A DNA stretch of 64,000 bases from Siderastrea radians (taxonomy: Eukaryota; Cnidaria; Anthozoa; Scleractinia; Rhizangiidae), in contig OZ024889.1 in the NCBI GenBank assembly GCA_964017195.1, forward strand, positions 55,705,074 through 55,769,073, in the 5' to 3' direction. The notes under the pieces were generated by a model. That model saw only the letters and a program-made list of their open reading frames with translations, searched no databases and was not told where the DNA came from. Made by a program: the position numbers and the translations under genes. Positions 11,398-21,849 of this stretch are shown piece after piece; the first letter of the stretch is position 1; each line of letters begins with the position of its first letter.

Positions 11398-14300
11398 ATG
11401 TTGAGACAGAAGAAAGATTCTGTGATCCAGATCAAAAACCAAGACGAGTTGTGTTGCTCCAGAGCCCTTATCACAGCCAGAGCCAAAATAGAAAAATCAA
11501 AAGATTGGGAACCCATCCGCAAGGGTCGTCAGATTCAAACATGGTTAGCACGAAGTCTTCATAGAAAAGCCGGAGTACCTGAGGGGGCTTGCGGCTATGA
11601 TGAGTTAGAACAATTTCAGACGTATCTGACTGGATATGAAATTGTGGTCGTCGATGCAGATCGTCGCTACAGCTGCAAAAGCTTCAAACCCCAAAGCGGT
11701 TTACCTAAATTAAGTCTATTATATTCAGATGGGCATTATGACGTCATCACGACGCTTCAGGGATTTTTTGGAACAAAGTATTTCTGCAACACCTGCCTGC
11801 AGGGTTATGACAACCTTGGTAAACATACCTGCAAACAAAACAAAAAGTTTTGCTACGCCTGCCGACAGCAAAATTGTTCTGATCATCAAGAGGCTCAAAA
11901 AACTAAACGACGTGCTCACCTCCGGTGCTCTGCTTGCAACCGCAAGTTTTTTGGAGAAAACTGCCTCCAAAACCACCTTACTATGGATCGTCGAGGACGA
12001 GAGAACAGTGAACATCCTGTATGTCGCGCTGTGCGTCGGTGTGGCTATTGTCAAAAACAGGAAAACACCGAGAAAGATATAGCACGTCACCAGTGTGGTT
12101 ACGCACGATGCCCCTCTTGCAAGGACTATGTTAACATTGACGAACACAAGTGTTTCATCCAAGTCTCGAAAAAGAGAAAAGCGGCTTCAGCCGATCGTCC
12201 AACCAAACGTCAGCGAAAAGAAGAAAACGAAGAAGAAAATGATGAATCCATGGATGAAGAAGACGATGATGAAACAGAGAGCATCATGGTCTTTTTCGAC
12301 ATCGAAGCCATGATGCTCCCTGGGGGTCATGAGCCAAACCTTTTGGTGGCCGAAACTGACCAGACCGAGGAACCAATCATCTTTCGTGGCAAAAACTGTG
12401 TGGCTGAGTTTCTTATTTGGTTAGAAGAATTAACAGAGGAGGACACGCAAAATGTAACCGTCGTAGCCCATAATTTCCAGGGTTACGACGGTTATTTCGT
12501 GGTGGAGCAGTACTATCGCACCAATCAGATTATAGAACAGCTTCGCAACGGAGCCAAATTGTTGCAAGTTCAACATGATCGAATCAGATTTATTGATTCA
12601 CTCAACTTTTTCGCCATGAAGTTGGATAATTTTCCAAAAACATTTGGCATTCAGCAACTCAAAAAAGGGTACTTTCCTCATGTATTCAATGTGCCTGCAA
12701 ACCAAAACTATGTCGGAGAGCTTCCATCGCAGGACTATTATATGCCAGAGGTTATGGGAGTCAGGGAACTTGAAGAATTTCAACAATGGCATCAAGAGCA
12801 AAGGGATCGTGGCTTTGTCTTTGACTTTCAAAAGGAACTGGTGGACTATTGCGTCAGCGACGTAAAACTGTTAAAGGCTGGCTGCCTTACCTTCAAAAAC
12901 CTGTTTGAAGAAATTGCTGGATTTAATCCATTCAGCAAAATTACCATTGCCTCGGCAGCGAATGAGGATCTTCGTCGAAATCGGTTGCAGGAAAACACGA
13001 TCGCTAGCGAACCCCTCTACGGGTGGAAAAAGAATGTAAACCAGAGCAATGCAGCGCTTCAATGGCTCGCCTGGGAGAACTATCAGCTCCGTCAACAAGT
13101 AGACCCTCAGATGTTTCTACCTCCCCGAGACTTTATTCAGCATAGTGGGAACGCAGGGGAATACAAGATCCCCGGCACCCGGTACCACGTTGACGGGTAC
13201 TGCCGAGAAAACAATACGGTGTATGAGTTTTTGGGGTGCTTTTACCACGGTTGTAAGAACTGTTTCCCCGTTCGCCACGAAAAACACAGGAGGTTGTTGG
13301 ATCGTACGTTTAGTGAAGTGCACGACTGTACATACCTGCGACTCCAAACCATACAAAACCATGGCTACGCTGTTAAAATCATGTGGGAATGTGAATGGGA
13401 GAAAATAAAAAAAGAAGATCCTGACATTCAAACCTACATTGGTACCCTGGAGATCGTGGACCCGCTGAACCCCCGGGACGCGTTCTTCGGGGGCCGCACA
13501 AACGCTGCAAAGCTGTTTTATCATACGGCAGAAGGAGAAAAGATTCATTATATAGACTACACAAGTCTATATCCTTTCGTCAATAAAACGTCGCGTTATT
13601 CTGTCGGACACCCGGAGTTTATCTATCAGCCGGAGGGAACTGACGTGTCACAGTACTTTGGACTCATAAAATCCAAGATCACAGCTCCTTACGGGATGAT
13701 CCATCCCGTATTGCCATCCCGCGAGGGGGAAAAGCTTACCTTTCCCCTTTGCAAAACATGCGCTCAACAAGAAATGAAAAAACCTATGCTTGAACGGTCA
13801 GCGGTCTGCCGACACACGGAAGAAGAAAGAAGTATGGTAGGTACTTGGTGTACCCCCGAAGTTCAAAAAGCTGTGGAGTTAGGATACCGTGTACAAAAAA
13901 TATATGAGGTGTGGCACTTCCCAGAGAGCCAAGAAGGTCTTTTCCAAGATTATGTCAACACATGGCTTAAAATTAAACAGGAGGCCTCTGGTTGGCCCGG
14001 AGGTTGTGAGACTGAGGAGCAAAAGCAAGCCTACATCCGTGAGTATGAAGCACATGAGGGCATCAAGCTCCACTACAGCAAAATCAAGTTAAACTCAGGC
14101 TTACGCTCACTGGCAAAAATGATGCTAAATGCCATGTGGGGTAAGTTTGGGCAACAGCTAAACAAAACGCAACTTAAAGTGTTTCAAGATCCTATGGAAC
14201 TTCACCGCTTCCTAAACAGCGACGCGATCGACGTCAAAAAGGTCACCGTTCAACCCAATGACCTGATCGAGGTTTTCTACATCCACACAAAAGAAGATAT

Positions 14301-14862
14301 TCCGGTTTCCCCTAACTTGAATGTATTTGTGGCCGCGTTCACGACGTGTTGGGCGCGGCTGCGCCTGTACGAGGCACTAGATCTTCTTCAAAACCGCGTC
14401 CTGTATTACGACACCGATTCGGTGCTGTCTATTGAAGATACAGAGGATCCGACACAACCACAACCGCAGTTGGGACGCTATCTCGGTGATTTCACCTCGG
14501 AACTTAAACCTGGAGACTTTATTACTGAATTTGTGTCTGGAGGACCAAAAAATTATGGGTACCAGACCCATCGCGGCAAAACGGAATGCAAAGTAAAAGG
14601 TTTCAGCCTCAAGAATGAAGGACTGGAGCAACTTAATTACAATTTGTTGAGAAACGATGTGATCAAAGAAATACAGCGCCCCAAAAGCAACCTAACCGCC
14701 AGGGAATATCAAGTGGCGAAAACTTTTCAAGTGGTGAGGGACTCCAAAAACTACAAACTGTATACTCACCCTGAGTATAAATGCTATAAACTGGTCTTCG
14801 ACAAACGTGTCGTGGATTCGACTACGTTCAACACTTATCCTTACGGATATTTCAAAGGATGA
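11398..14862 (+). CDS. Protein-primed-type family B DNA polymerase, 1154 aa
   Basis: Likely copies the element's DNA. Order: basic N-terminus; cysteine/histidine zinc-binding region at about 125-260 (FCNTC, CYACRQQNC, CSAC, CGYC, CPSC pairs); lysine-rich then acidic linker at about 260-297 with a possible nuclear signal (KKRKA, KRQRK); 3'-5' exonuclease motifs FFDIEA (about 299), HNFQGYDG (about 357) and YCVSDVKLL (about 483); a VSR-like nuclease insertion (YHVDGY, EFLGCFYHGC, about 595-615); polymerase motif A DYTSLYP (about 719), motif B KMMLNAMWGKFG (about 906) and motif C YYDTDS (about 1002). All catalytic residues are visible and no stop interrupts the frame. The frame is also open upstream of the chosen ATG (GRGHKIKNRPGHQATA just before it), so the true start may be earlier. 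The N-terminal domain kept in the antisense fragment at 9955-10302 is absent and seems replaced by the CAACG array. Confidence 0.9.
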   Translation: MLRQKKDSVIQIKNQDELCCSRALITARAKIEKSKDWEPIRKGRQIQTWLARSLHRKAGVPEGACGYDELEQFQTYLTGYEIVVVDADRRYSCKSFKPQSGLPKLSLLYSDGHYDVITTLQGFFGTKYFCNTCLQGYDNLGKHTCKQNKKFCYACRQQNCSDHQEAQKTKRRAHLRCSACNRKFFGENCLQNHLTMDRRGRENSEHPVCRAVRRCGYCQKQENTEKDIARHQCGYARCPSCKDYVNIDEHKCFIQVSKKRKAASADRPTKRQRKEENEEENDESMDEEDDDETESIMVFFDIEAMMLPGGHEPNLLVAETDQTEEPIIFRGKNCVAEFLIWLEELTEEDTQNVTVVAHNFQGYDGYFVVEQYYRTNQIIEQLRNGAKLLQVQHDRIRFIDSLNFFAMKLDNFPKTFGIQQLKKGYFPHVFNVPANQNYVGELPSQDYYMPEVMGVRELEEFQQWHQEQRDRGFVFDFQKELVDYCVSDVKLLKAGCLTFKNLFEEIAGFNPFSKITIASAANEDLRRNRLQENTIASEPLYGWKKNVNQSNAALQWLAWENYQLRQQVDPQMFLPPRDFIQHSGNAGEYKIPGTRYHVDGYCRENNTVYEFLGCFYHGCKNCFPVRHEKHRRLLDRTFSEVHDCTYLRLQTIQNHGYAVKIMWECEWEKIKKEDPDIQTYIGTLEIVDPLNPRDAFFGGRTNAAKLFYHTAEGEKIHYIDYTSLYPFVNKTSRYSVGHPEFIYQPEGTDVSQYFGLIKSKITAPYGMIHPVLPSREGEKLTFPLCKTCAQQEMKKPMLERSAVCRHTEEERSMVGTWCTPEVQKAVELGYRVQKIYEVWHFPESQEGLFQDYVNTWLKIKQEASGWPGGCETEEQKQAYIREYEAHEGIKLHYSKIKLNSGLRSLAKMMLNAMWGKFGQQLNKTQLKVFQDPMELHRFLNSDAIDVKKVTVQPNDLIEVFYIHTKEDIPVSPNLNVFVAAFTTCWARLRLYEALDLLQNRVLYYDTDSVLSIEDTEDPTQPQPQLGRYLGDFTSELKPGDFITEFVSGGPKNYGYQTHRGKTECKVKGFSLKNEGLEQLNYNLLRNDVIKEIQRPKSNLTAREYQVAKTFQVVRDSKNYKLYTHPEYKCYKLVFDKRVVDSTTFNTYPYGYFKG

Positions 14863-14887
14863 ACTGAGTACTTAGTTCTTGTCAACC

Positions 14888-15212
14888 TTTTGTGTAAATA
14901 GTTTTTCTTGTTGACCTACAATGCTAGGTTTCAAAGTAGGTTTTTGTGTAAATAGTTTTTTCTTGTTAACCTGCAATGCTAGGTTTCAGAGTAGGTTTTT
15001 GTGTAAATAGTTTTTTCTTGTTAACCTGCAATGCTAGGTTTCAGAGTAGGTTTTTGTGTAAATAGTTTTTTCTTGTTAACCTGCAATGCTAGGTTTCAAA
15101 CAAGGTTTTTGATAGATACTTAGTGCTGTAAATAGGTTTTCATGTTGGCCTTCGTTTGCTAGGTTTCAAACAAGGTTTTTGATAGAGTTTCTGTAATGTT
15201 GTAAATAGGTTA
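14888..15212 (+). repeat. 55 bp tandem repeat downstream of PolB
   Basis: Unit tttgtgtaaatagttttttc...aatgctaggtttcagagtagg with starts at 14892, 14946, 15001 and 15056 (54-55 bp period), then two diverged copies to 15212. 'gtaaataggtttttgagtaagt' at 15451-15475 is a further remnant inside the right TIR. Confidence 0.9.
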
Positions 15213-16036
15213 TGTGGCCTTTTATTCAGTGACTCTAAAGACCAACGATTAATGTTGTTAAAGGACCAACATCAGTACGATGTCGTCACCACCTTGACTG
15301 GATTTTTTGGTACTAGTTATGTATGCAACACGTGCTTCAAACCGTATGACAAGTAAAATCGTCACCGTTGTAAACAGCAGTGAACTTGTTTCCATTTTAT
15401 ATGGAGTATTCTTGTTAAAAGTGATAGCAGACTCTGTTTAATTTTGGGATAATTGTAAATAGGTTTTTGAGTAAGTTTTTTCACAACATATTTACTGTAA
15501 GATTACAAATTGTTTGTAATAAACTCGGTTGGACGATACAATACTGTGCGAACGAATTTGCATACGAGGTCCCAGAGGGAATAACACGTTTTCCGAGAAA
15601 TCAGGGTTCCAGGCGCGAGGGGTTCCTAGAATCTATCTATCAAGCGTACTGGTCTCCGGGTTACCCAAGAATCTATCCCTTATAGATCCGTTTATTTTTA
15701 AATGTCAACTTTTTCCAACTTGTTTATTTTTGAATGTAGACTTTTTCAACTTGTTTATTTTTAAATGTCAACTTTTTCCAACTTGTTTATTTTTGAATGT
15801 AGACTTTTTCAACCTGCTTATTTTTAAGTGTCAACTTTTTCCAACTTGTTTATTTTTGAATGTAGACTTTTTCAACTTGTTTATTTTTAAATGTCAACTT
15901 TTTCCAACTTGTTTATTTTTAAATGTCAACTTTTTCCAGCGGACTTTTTTTCGACTTGTTTCGACTTTTCGTGATCCATACAACACGCGCGTGGCTACGC
16001 GCGTCAACCCGCGGAGCGGGCTCTGGGGCAGGCCGC

Positions 16037-16112
16037 ACTACCGGGCGGGTGGCACTACCGAGCGGGCGGCACTACCTGGCGGGCGGCACTACCGAGCGGG
16101 CGGCACTACCGG
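16037..16112. repeat. GC-rich 19 bp tandem repeat in right TIR
   Basis: Inverted counterpart of 8812-8886: ccgggcgggtggcactaccgagcgggcggcactacc pattern, four units. Confidence 0.8.
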
Positions 16113-16349
16113 GCAGTACACCCTGGGAGTTGGTAGTTTAAGATTTAGACGCGAGAAAATACAAGATTTGTCATTTTTAACTTTTATCCTTTAAAGCTTT
16201 TAACGTTATCTATTTTAAAAATATCAGTATTGAAAGACACTATTTGGTGTTACACACTTGACTGATCTAACCGAAATTTACCCTATTTGGTGTTGCACCT
16301 TTTGGTGAACCTATCTAAACTACCATTTAACTTACTCTTCTATCTAACG

Positions 16350-16414
16350 GTGATGTGGTCTTTTGGTAGCATTGCAACTTAAGACGCGGGAGGTTCGAGG
16401 TTCGAATCCAGGTG
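16350..16414 (+). repeat. tRNA-like (SINE-type) block in right TIR
   Basis: Plus-strand copy of the block at 8508-8576: TGGTCTTTTGGTAGCA, then the B-box GGTTCGAATCC at 16399-16409. Differs from the left copy by a few bases. Confidence 0.55.
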
Positions 16415-16727
16415 ATTTCTTCTTTTTCTTATCTTCGGAACTTCGGCACATCTTCGGCACATCTTCGGAATACTATCGGAAACTCTTCGGAAGGGTTCGA
16501 CACACGTGTAGGTTCGGAAGGGAAAATAGTATTGAATCTTCCAAAGTAATTAATTTATTCATTCAAAGAATATCATGACCGTCTAGAGTTAGATGGTGGA
16601 CATCCAATATGGCAACCTAGGGTTATCTTCGGAAAATAGTATCAAATCTTCGGAAAATAGTATCAAATCTTCGGAAGTAATTAATTTATTCATTAAACTG
16701 GGACCCAGAGGGGAATACATTACTATT

Positions 16728-16733
16728 ATCAGG
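16728..16733. repeat. Target-site duplication ATCAGG (right)
   Basis: Identical to 8187-8192. Confidence 0.7.
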
Positions 16734-16858
16734 TCAAATCAAACTACAAAGCTTGTTCCTTCGAAAACCGGGATTCTTTTGCCAAAGGCATGAGGTTAAG
16801 TGTATTAATTTTGGCGAAATCCCAAGCCGGTCGGTAATTTGAGGTTCTGGAAATTGCA

Positions 16859-16860
16859 AG

Positions 16861-16898
<38 letters not shown>
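16859..16898. repeat. (CT)n microsatellite
   Basis: About 19 tandem CT dinucleotides, followed by a short TA run. Confidence 0.95.
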
Positions 16899-16899
<1 letters not shown>

Positions 16900-17124
16900 A
16901 GATATATATAGAGTAGGTCAAACTTCAAGTTTCTAAAACCGCCTCCCAGAGCTTTAACTTGACAAACCAAGCCGCTTTAAATTGACAAACCAAGCCAATA
17001 ATAACAAATGATAACAAACAGTATCACAGTGTTCATGTTTCTAACCGTCCAAAAAAGCCGTAAATATCGTATTCACGGAATCCTTTGTTCACAACCCAAG
17101 CGGCCATTAATCCCTTGCGAAATA

Positions 17125-17495
17125 ACTCTGAGAATTCCTAGGAATTCCTAAGAATATCCTAAGAATTCCTAGGACAAAATTCTTAGGAATTCCTGGGAAT
17201 TCCTAGGAATTCCTAAGAATCTGAGGTGTGAATTTTCACGGTAAATTTGGACTTGGAATTCCCAAGAATTCTTAGGAATTCCAAGCTTAAATGGTGCTGT
17301 CTTGAAATTCCTAGGAATTCCTAGGAATTCCAACTAAAAGAAAATCAAAGACAGAATTCCCAGTTACTTTCAGAAATTCCTAGGAATTCCAAGGAATGTT
17401 AAAGAATAACTGGGAATTTTTGGGAATGTGTGAGAAAAAATAGGAATATGGTCAGGAATTTGTGGGAATAAATGGGAATTTCTTAAATAAGTTGG
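17125..17495. repeat. AGGAATTCCT self-complementary array
   Basis: More than 20 variants of the palindromic decamer aggaattcct / ctaggaattcc in irregular spacing. They decay rightward into ggaat-type half motifs (17395-17490). The unit is its own reverse complement, so orientation cannot be assigned. A second array lies at 25800-26125. Confidence 0.85.
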
Positions 17496-18042
17496 GGAAA
17501 CATTAGAAACTTGACCCAAAATGGTAACAAAAAAAACAGCTGTTGGACACGATGCAATATCCCTCAATTTAAAGGCCAGTTGCTGATATTTAAAGTAGAC
17601 AAATCGAGGGTCTGGTTTTTTAACCAGGCTTGGACCGGGGCAAAACCCTAGTTTTCCCGGGCTCTTGGTACAAGGGCACATTCAGTTTACCTCAGAATGT
17701 CTGTTTTCAACATATCTTCAACAGGAGTTAAATGATAAAATTAGTTCAATATCATTTTGTACCTTATATTTTTGTTTATGAGGCAAAATTGGAAATACAA
17801 TTCAACAATCAAGTACCGCCTTCACTGATTTTACATATAGGTCTTATCTGTTTTGGCTGCCTTTAGTTCACTTGCTGTTAGCAGTCTTCTGAGTTCGGTC
17901 CTCTGACGGCCTTATACATGTGGTCCTAGGAAAAAAAAATCGAAATTTTATATAAATTCTAGACCTGTCATACACTCAACATTATTTATAAGTTGCAGCG
18001 TTAATTTTCAATAAAATATAAGGTACATATGTACATGTACAG

Positions 18043-18199
18043 GTTGTGGTTCAAATTTTTCTTTGGTTTAAAAATTTTCAAACCAGTATAATTTTTATTT
18101 CCCTTTGTCTCAGATTCATTACCAAAATCTAAGGCAAAGGAAAATAAAAATTAATCTGGTTTGAAAAGTTTCAAACTAAAGAAAAATTTGAACCACAAC
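18043..18199. mobile_element. 157 bp inverted-repeat element
   Basis: gttgtggttcaaatttttct...ttttcaaaccag at the left is the reverse complement of ctggtttgaaaagtttcaaa...tttgaaccacaac at the right, with about 60 bp between. MITE-like; no coding capacity. Confidence 0.75.
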
Positions 18200-20641
18200 A
18201 TTTACAATTACAGTTCAAGTAGTAAACAAATTAAAGTAAACAATCAAGTAGTGTGTTCCAAAGATGTGGAGGCCTAAGTGGCACAATAAGAATGATATCT
18301 GAAGCTAAGCTCTCACTTGAGTGACATTCACATTGCTTTAGCATTACAGTGATAGACCATTTCAAATCCTTAAAACCACTAACCAGAGAAGAATTTTCTG
18401 ATACACCATAAAAGAACACTGTAAGTTAGTGAATACATGGTGATGGCTTTCACATGTTCATGTATGGTTTCTCAAAATTCTCAAACTAATAATTATGTTC
18501 TAATTGAATGAGTGGGAAGGTAAGACAAGAAAATGTTTGGCTTAAGGCTTAATGTTTGGCGTATCGACCAAATGTAGGAGGTCTGTGTGCCATGCCTGAG
18601 AGCCAAATACATGGTATTTTACCATCCACCTGGACCTATGAGTGTAGATGTAGGTGTTGAAATGGAATGAGACCCCCAGAAAAGCTGAATCTGAGGTGTT
18701 CCCGTTTACCAATCAGGAGCTCTAACCACTTTTATTGTACAGAATGAAGCTTACATGAGTCTAGAAGGAGCTATATTGTAGGTCATTGCTTACAAGGTCA
18801 CCATACAGTCAGGATGCCCTCAACACTGCCCTTTCTAGCAAAATGCAGGACACGATGTAGTATGAACCTAGTAAGATTATCTACCTCACTACCAGTTTCC
18901 TTGCAGCTTAATTTATTTAGTAAAATGTATCATGTAGTTCAGCTGGAGTGCAGAAGGTCAGGGGTTTGATTTAAGTCAAGGGATTATTTACTATAAATGT
19001 TCTGCTTGCTATACGCAACATCTTGAGCACATTTTTAAGATTTTTGTATGTTTCACCCTGGTTACTCCACCATCTTAAAAAATATAATCATTTTTGGTTA
19101 ATGCATGACCAATCTCTGTTAGTAGTTATTTACAATATTTAGCACATGGTGTTTGTTTCAGTAACTGTTCAATATTGTAGTCACAATGTACATGTACACG
19201 TAGTCCACTATAATCTACATGAAGTATTCATGTCTTAATAATTCAAGCAGTTATCACCAAGGAGATATTGCCTTGATATGACATGAATCCATGGAAAAGT
19301 TCAACAACTCCAAACTCTGTGTACGTACATGTAATTCTGTCATAATCCCTGAAGAAAAGCCTGCGACCCAAAGGCTAATTACATGTTACACGTACTACCG
19401 GTATGTTTAAAGAAAACAGATCTAAGCAATACAAATTGAAGTGTTACAATGAGGATTCTAATGTATACGTTTGAGTAACTTACCTGATCAAGTGTGATGC
19501 ATTTCTTTGCCATGTACAATGTGAATCAACAAACTGTTTTGCTGTAGAACTGGGAGTACATAGAATGTGTACATATGTAGACCCTGAAGAAAAATATTCT
19601 GATTAATAAAACTTTGGCTCATAAACAATAAATTTATTTACCATGCACTAATATTAAGCTAAGGTGAACGTAAACCATACTCTAATTCTATCTACACCAC
19701 AGTACATGTAGTACAGTACTTTGCAGATCCTAGGAGATTGTTGAAGGAGCAATGTAGATGTATATGCATGCAGAGGTACAGTTTTAACTGAAATTTAAGT
19801 TCTAGTATGTAACTAACAGTGTCAGCCATCTAGCCCAGTTGATTGTGTTACAGACTTTTCAATAATTTTGCAATCAAATCAAGAATTAAGGTCATTCCCC
19901 CGAAATAAAATTTAACATATGATTTTTGTCAAACTTTCACTAGTTGTTATCTATCGTGCAATGTTTTGAAATATAAAATAAAAAGAATAGGTCCCCATGT
20001 CCGTTCACGAGATATCATCGTCTCAAGTTACCCCATAATTCCATGCAATTTTTCCTGACAAACACATGTGTACACTGTATTTGATCAGTCTGTTTATGCT
20101 ACTTTCCATAGGAACAGGAAGCACATAATTAAAGCAAATCTTGAAACAATCTACTAGATGTGAAATACCGATAACAAGGAACAATTTACTAGATGTTTTA
20201 TGGCAGATGCTCGAAGCATCAGACGAAATTGACTTCAAACCTTCCTCATGTGCGTGTTCTCGAGGTCGTGATTTCATCTCCATGAGTAATGTGTTTCTAG
20301 CAATAACCTTTTTTTTTAACATGTTTTTTTTTCTAACTCTTTGAACAAAAAGAGGATGAATGGTAGGTCAAAAATAAGTGGAAAAAAAGATAGGTCACCA
20401 TGCTTGTTTAAGAGTAAATGACCTTTCTTTTCCCTGGTGAGCTTAGCCTCATAGGAAATCCATTACTCCCTAGACATGCGCACGCTTTGAGCGTGCGCCA
20501 ATGATGCCACAAATCGTGCGCATTAAGGATGCGCAATGCAATACAGGGCAATGACCTTAAAAAAATTAGTGTGATACAAAAGATGTTCAGTAAGTTTAAT
20601 TAATATTTGGTTCATGCCAGTCGTGCAAAGAACTTACTAGA

Positions 20642-21849
20642 ATCTAGCCTGCGAGCAGGCTCACTTAGTGTGCTATTCGTGCAAGTATGTTGGCGGTGGA
20701 AGTTGGCAAGCAAAGCGGGCCAGCGAGAATGGTGCGAGGAAAAGTGAGCCTGCAGAAAAGCCACTGAATTTGGAATTCTCCGCATTCGTCCATGAACGCA
20801 GCATTCTGATTGGTTTGAAATGACACATGATAACAGACTTTATTATTGTGACAAATAACAAGCAAAGTGGTGTTACTGGTTGTCACCTTTCTCAGTTTCT
20901 TAGACTGCGAGCAGTCTCTTTCTTATTCTAATTTTAGTGAGAAGGAAAATAGAACAACTGTTCACAGTCTGTCAGTTTTTCAATCGATTCAATTTCTTAA
21001 CGTGACTCAGCTGGTTGCGTCTGGTTAGCGATTGCAGTTTTGTGTAATTTTTTGGAATATCAGCCACACTGGTTTTAGTGCATGGTGGTTTTCAAGCCTA
21101 TCTTCTTGGGATCTCTGTAATGACAGGAAATGTAACATCTTTTTTTGACCATGCAATGGGCATTATCTTGCAGTCATTGTTACACTGAGTTCGGTTATTT
21201 GTCATTGTGGGAAGATGGTATCGCTTGTTCCTGGTTACAGATGTTTGCAGCGCATAATGTAAGGGTGATTAGTCTTCTGAGGTAGCAGTTCGATACTCTT
21301 TGTTATTGCAAGTTTCATATCCCTGGAGTTTGATATTTTTAACTTCTACAGTGTATACTGATTTCGAATAGAACACATTTTTAAAATGTACACTTTCAAA
21401 AAAGTCCTTTGTCCCATTTTATATGTTGCAGGACTTCGTCGCTCCACCGCTTCGCAGCCTAAAAAGCTTGCTCCACTCACTTTACGGCTTTCGTGCTCTG
21501 AAACTCGTGAGGTCGACTTGTGGCAAGTCTAATTTGAACGCGGCAAAAATTGTCAACTGTGTTTATAATTTTCTTTTACACTATTCTGGCACACTCATAA
21601 AGAACTCGATCCTCTCGAGTGTGAAAAACTGCTGTGACATTTGTTTAAATTTTGCTTCGCTTGCTGATTGGTTAGATAATTGATACTTGACAGTTAAGAC
21701 TTGTCACCTCACAGGGGCGGAATTCAACGGCTTTCGTGCAGGCTCACTTTTCCTCGCCCCATTCTTCTCGCTAGCTCGCTTTGCTCACCGACTTCTGCTG
21801 CCAAGATACTCGCACGAATAGCACACTAAGTGTGCCTGCTCGCAGGCTA
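20642..21849. mobile_element. 1.2 kb non-autonomous DNA transposon
   Basis: Terminal inverted repeats of roughly 200 bp begin with tagcctgcgagcaggc (itself a hairpin) and continue through acttagtgtgctattcgtgc and aaaagtgagcctgca. ACTAGA occurs immediately outside both ends (20636-20641 and 21850-21855), a candidate 6 bp target-site duplication. The interior has only short frames. A related hairpin, agactgcgagcagtct (20903-20918), lies just inside the left TIR. Confidence 0.75.

Larger units (their letters stand above)
8193..16727. mobile_element. 8.5 kb polymerase-B transposon with long TIRs
   Basis: Element bounded by ATCAGG direct repeats. The termini match as inverted repeats: left aagtagtaatgtatcccc, right (reverse complement) aatagtaatgtattcccc. 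TIRs span 8193-9542 and 15225-16727. The interior holds one complete family-B DNA polymerase gene (11398-14862, plus), a broken antisense copy of that gene's 5' end (9411-10302), a CAACG-type array (10726-11245) and a 55 bp tandem repeat. Six-bp TSDs, long TIRs and a protein-primed-type PolB are features of Polinton/Maverick elements. However, no integrase, protease, packaging ATPase or capsid gene is visible and the element is about half the usual Polinton length. It may be a reduced relative, an internally deleted copy, or a separate PolB-only class. Confidence 0.8.
15225..16727 (-). repeat. Right terminal inverted repeat of the PolB element
   Basis: Inverted counterpart of 8193-9542. Its inner end carries 130 bp of polymerase coding sequence in sense orientation (DSKDQRLMLLK...CFKPYDK, then stop). 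It holds 217 bp (15434-15650) not found in the left arm, bounded by ACT on both sides. That is either an insertion here or a deletion on the left between short repeats. Confidence 0.85.
16734..20635. other. Gene-free interval
   Basis: Contains the CT microsatellite, the AGGAATTCCT array and an inverted-repeat element listed separately. Otherwise unique AT-rich DNA; no exon with convincing splice sites or protein motif was recognised. Confidence 0.5.

Noticed and set aside
8193..16727. Complete Polinton/Maverick or integrated large virus
   Set aside because: No integrase, packaging ATPase, protease or capsid frame is visible; only the polymerase is present.
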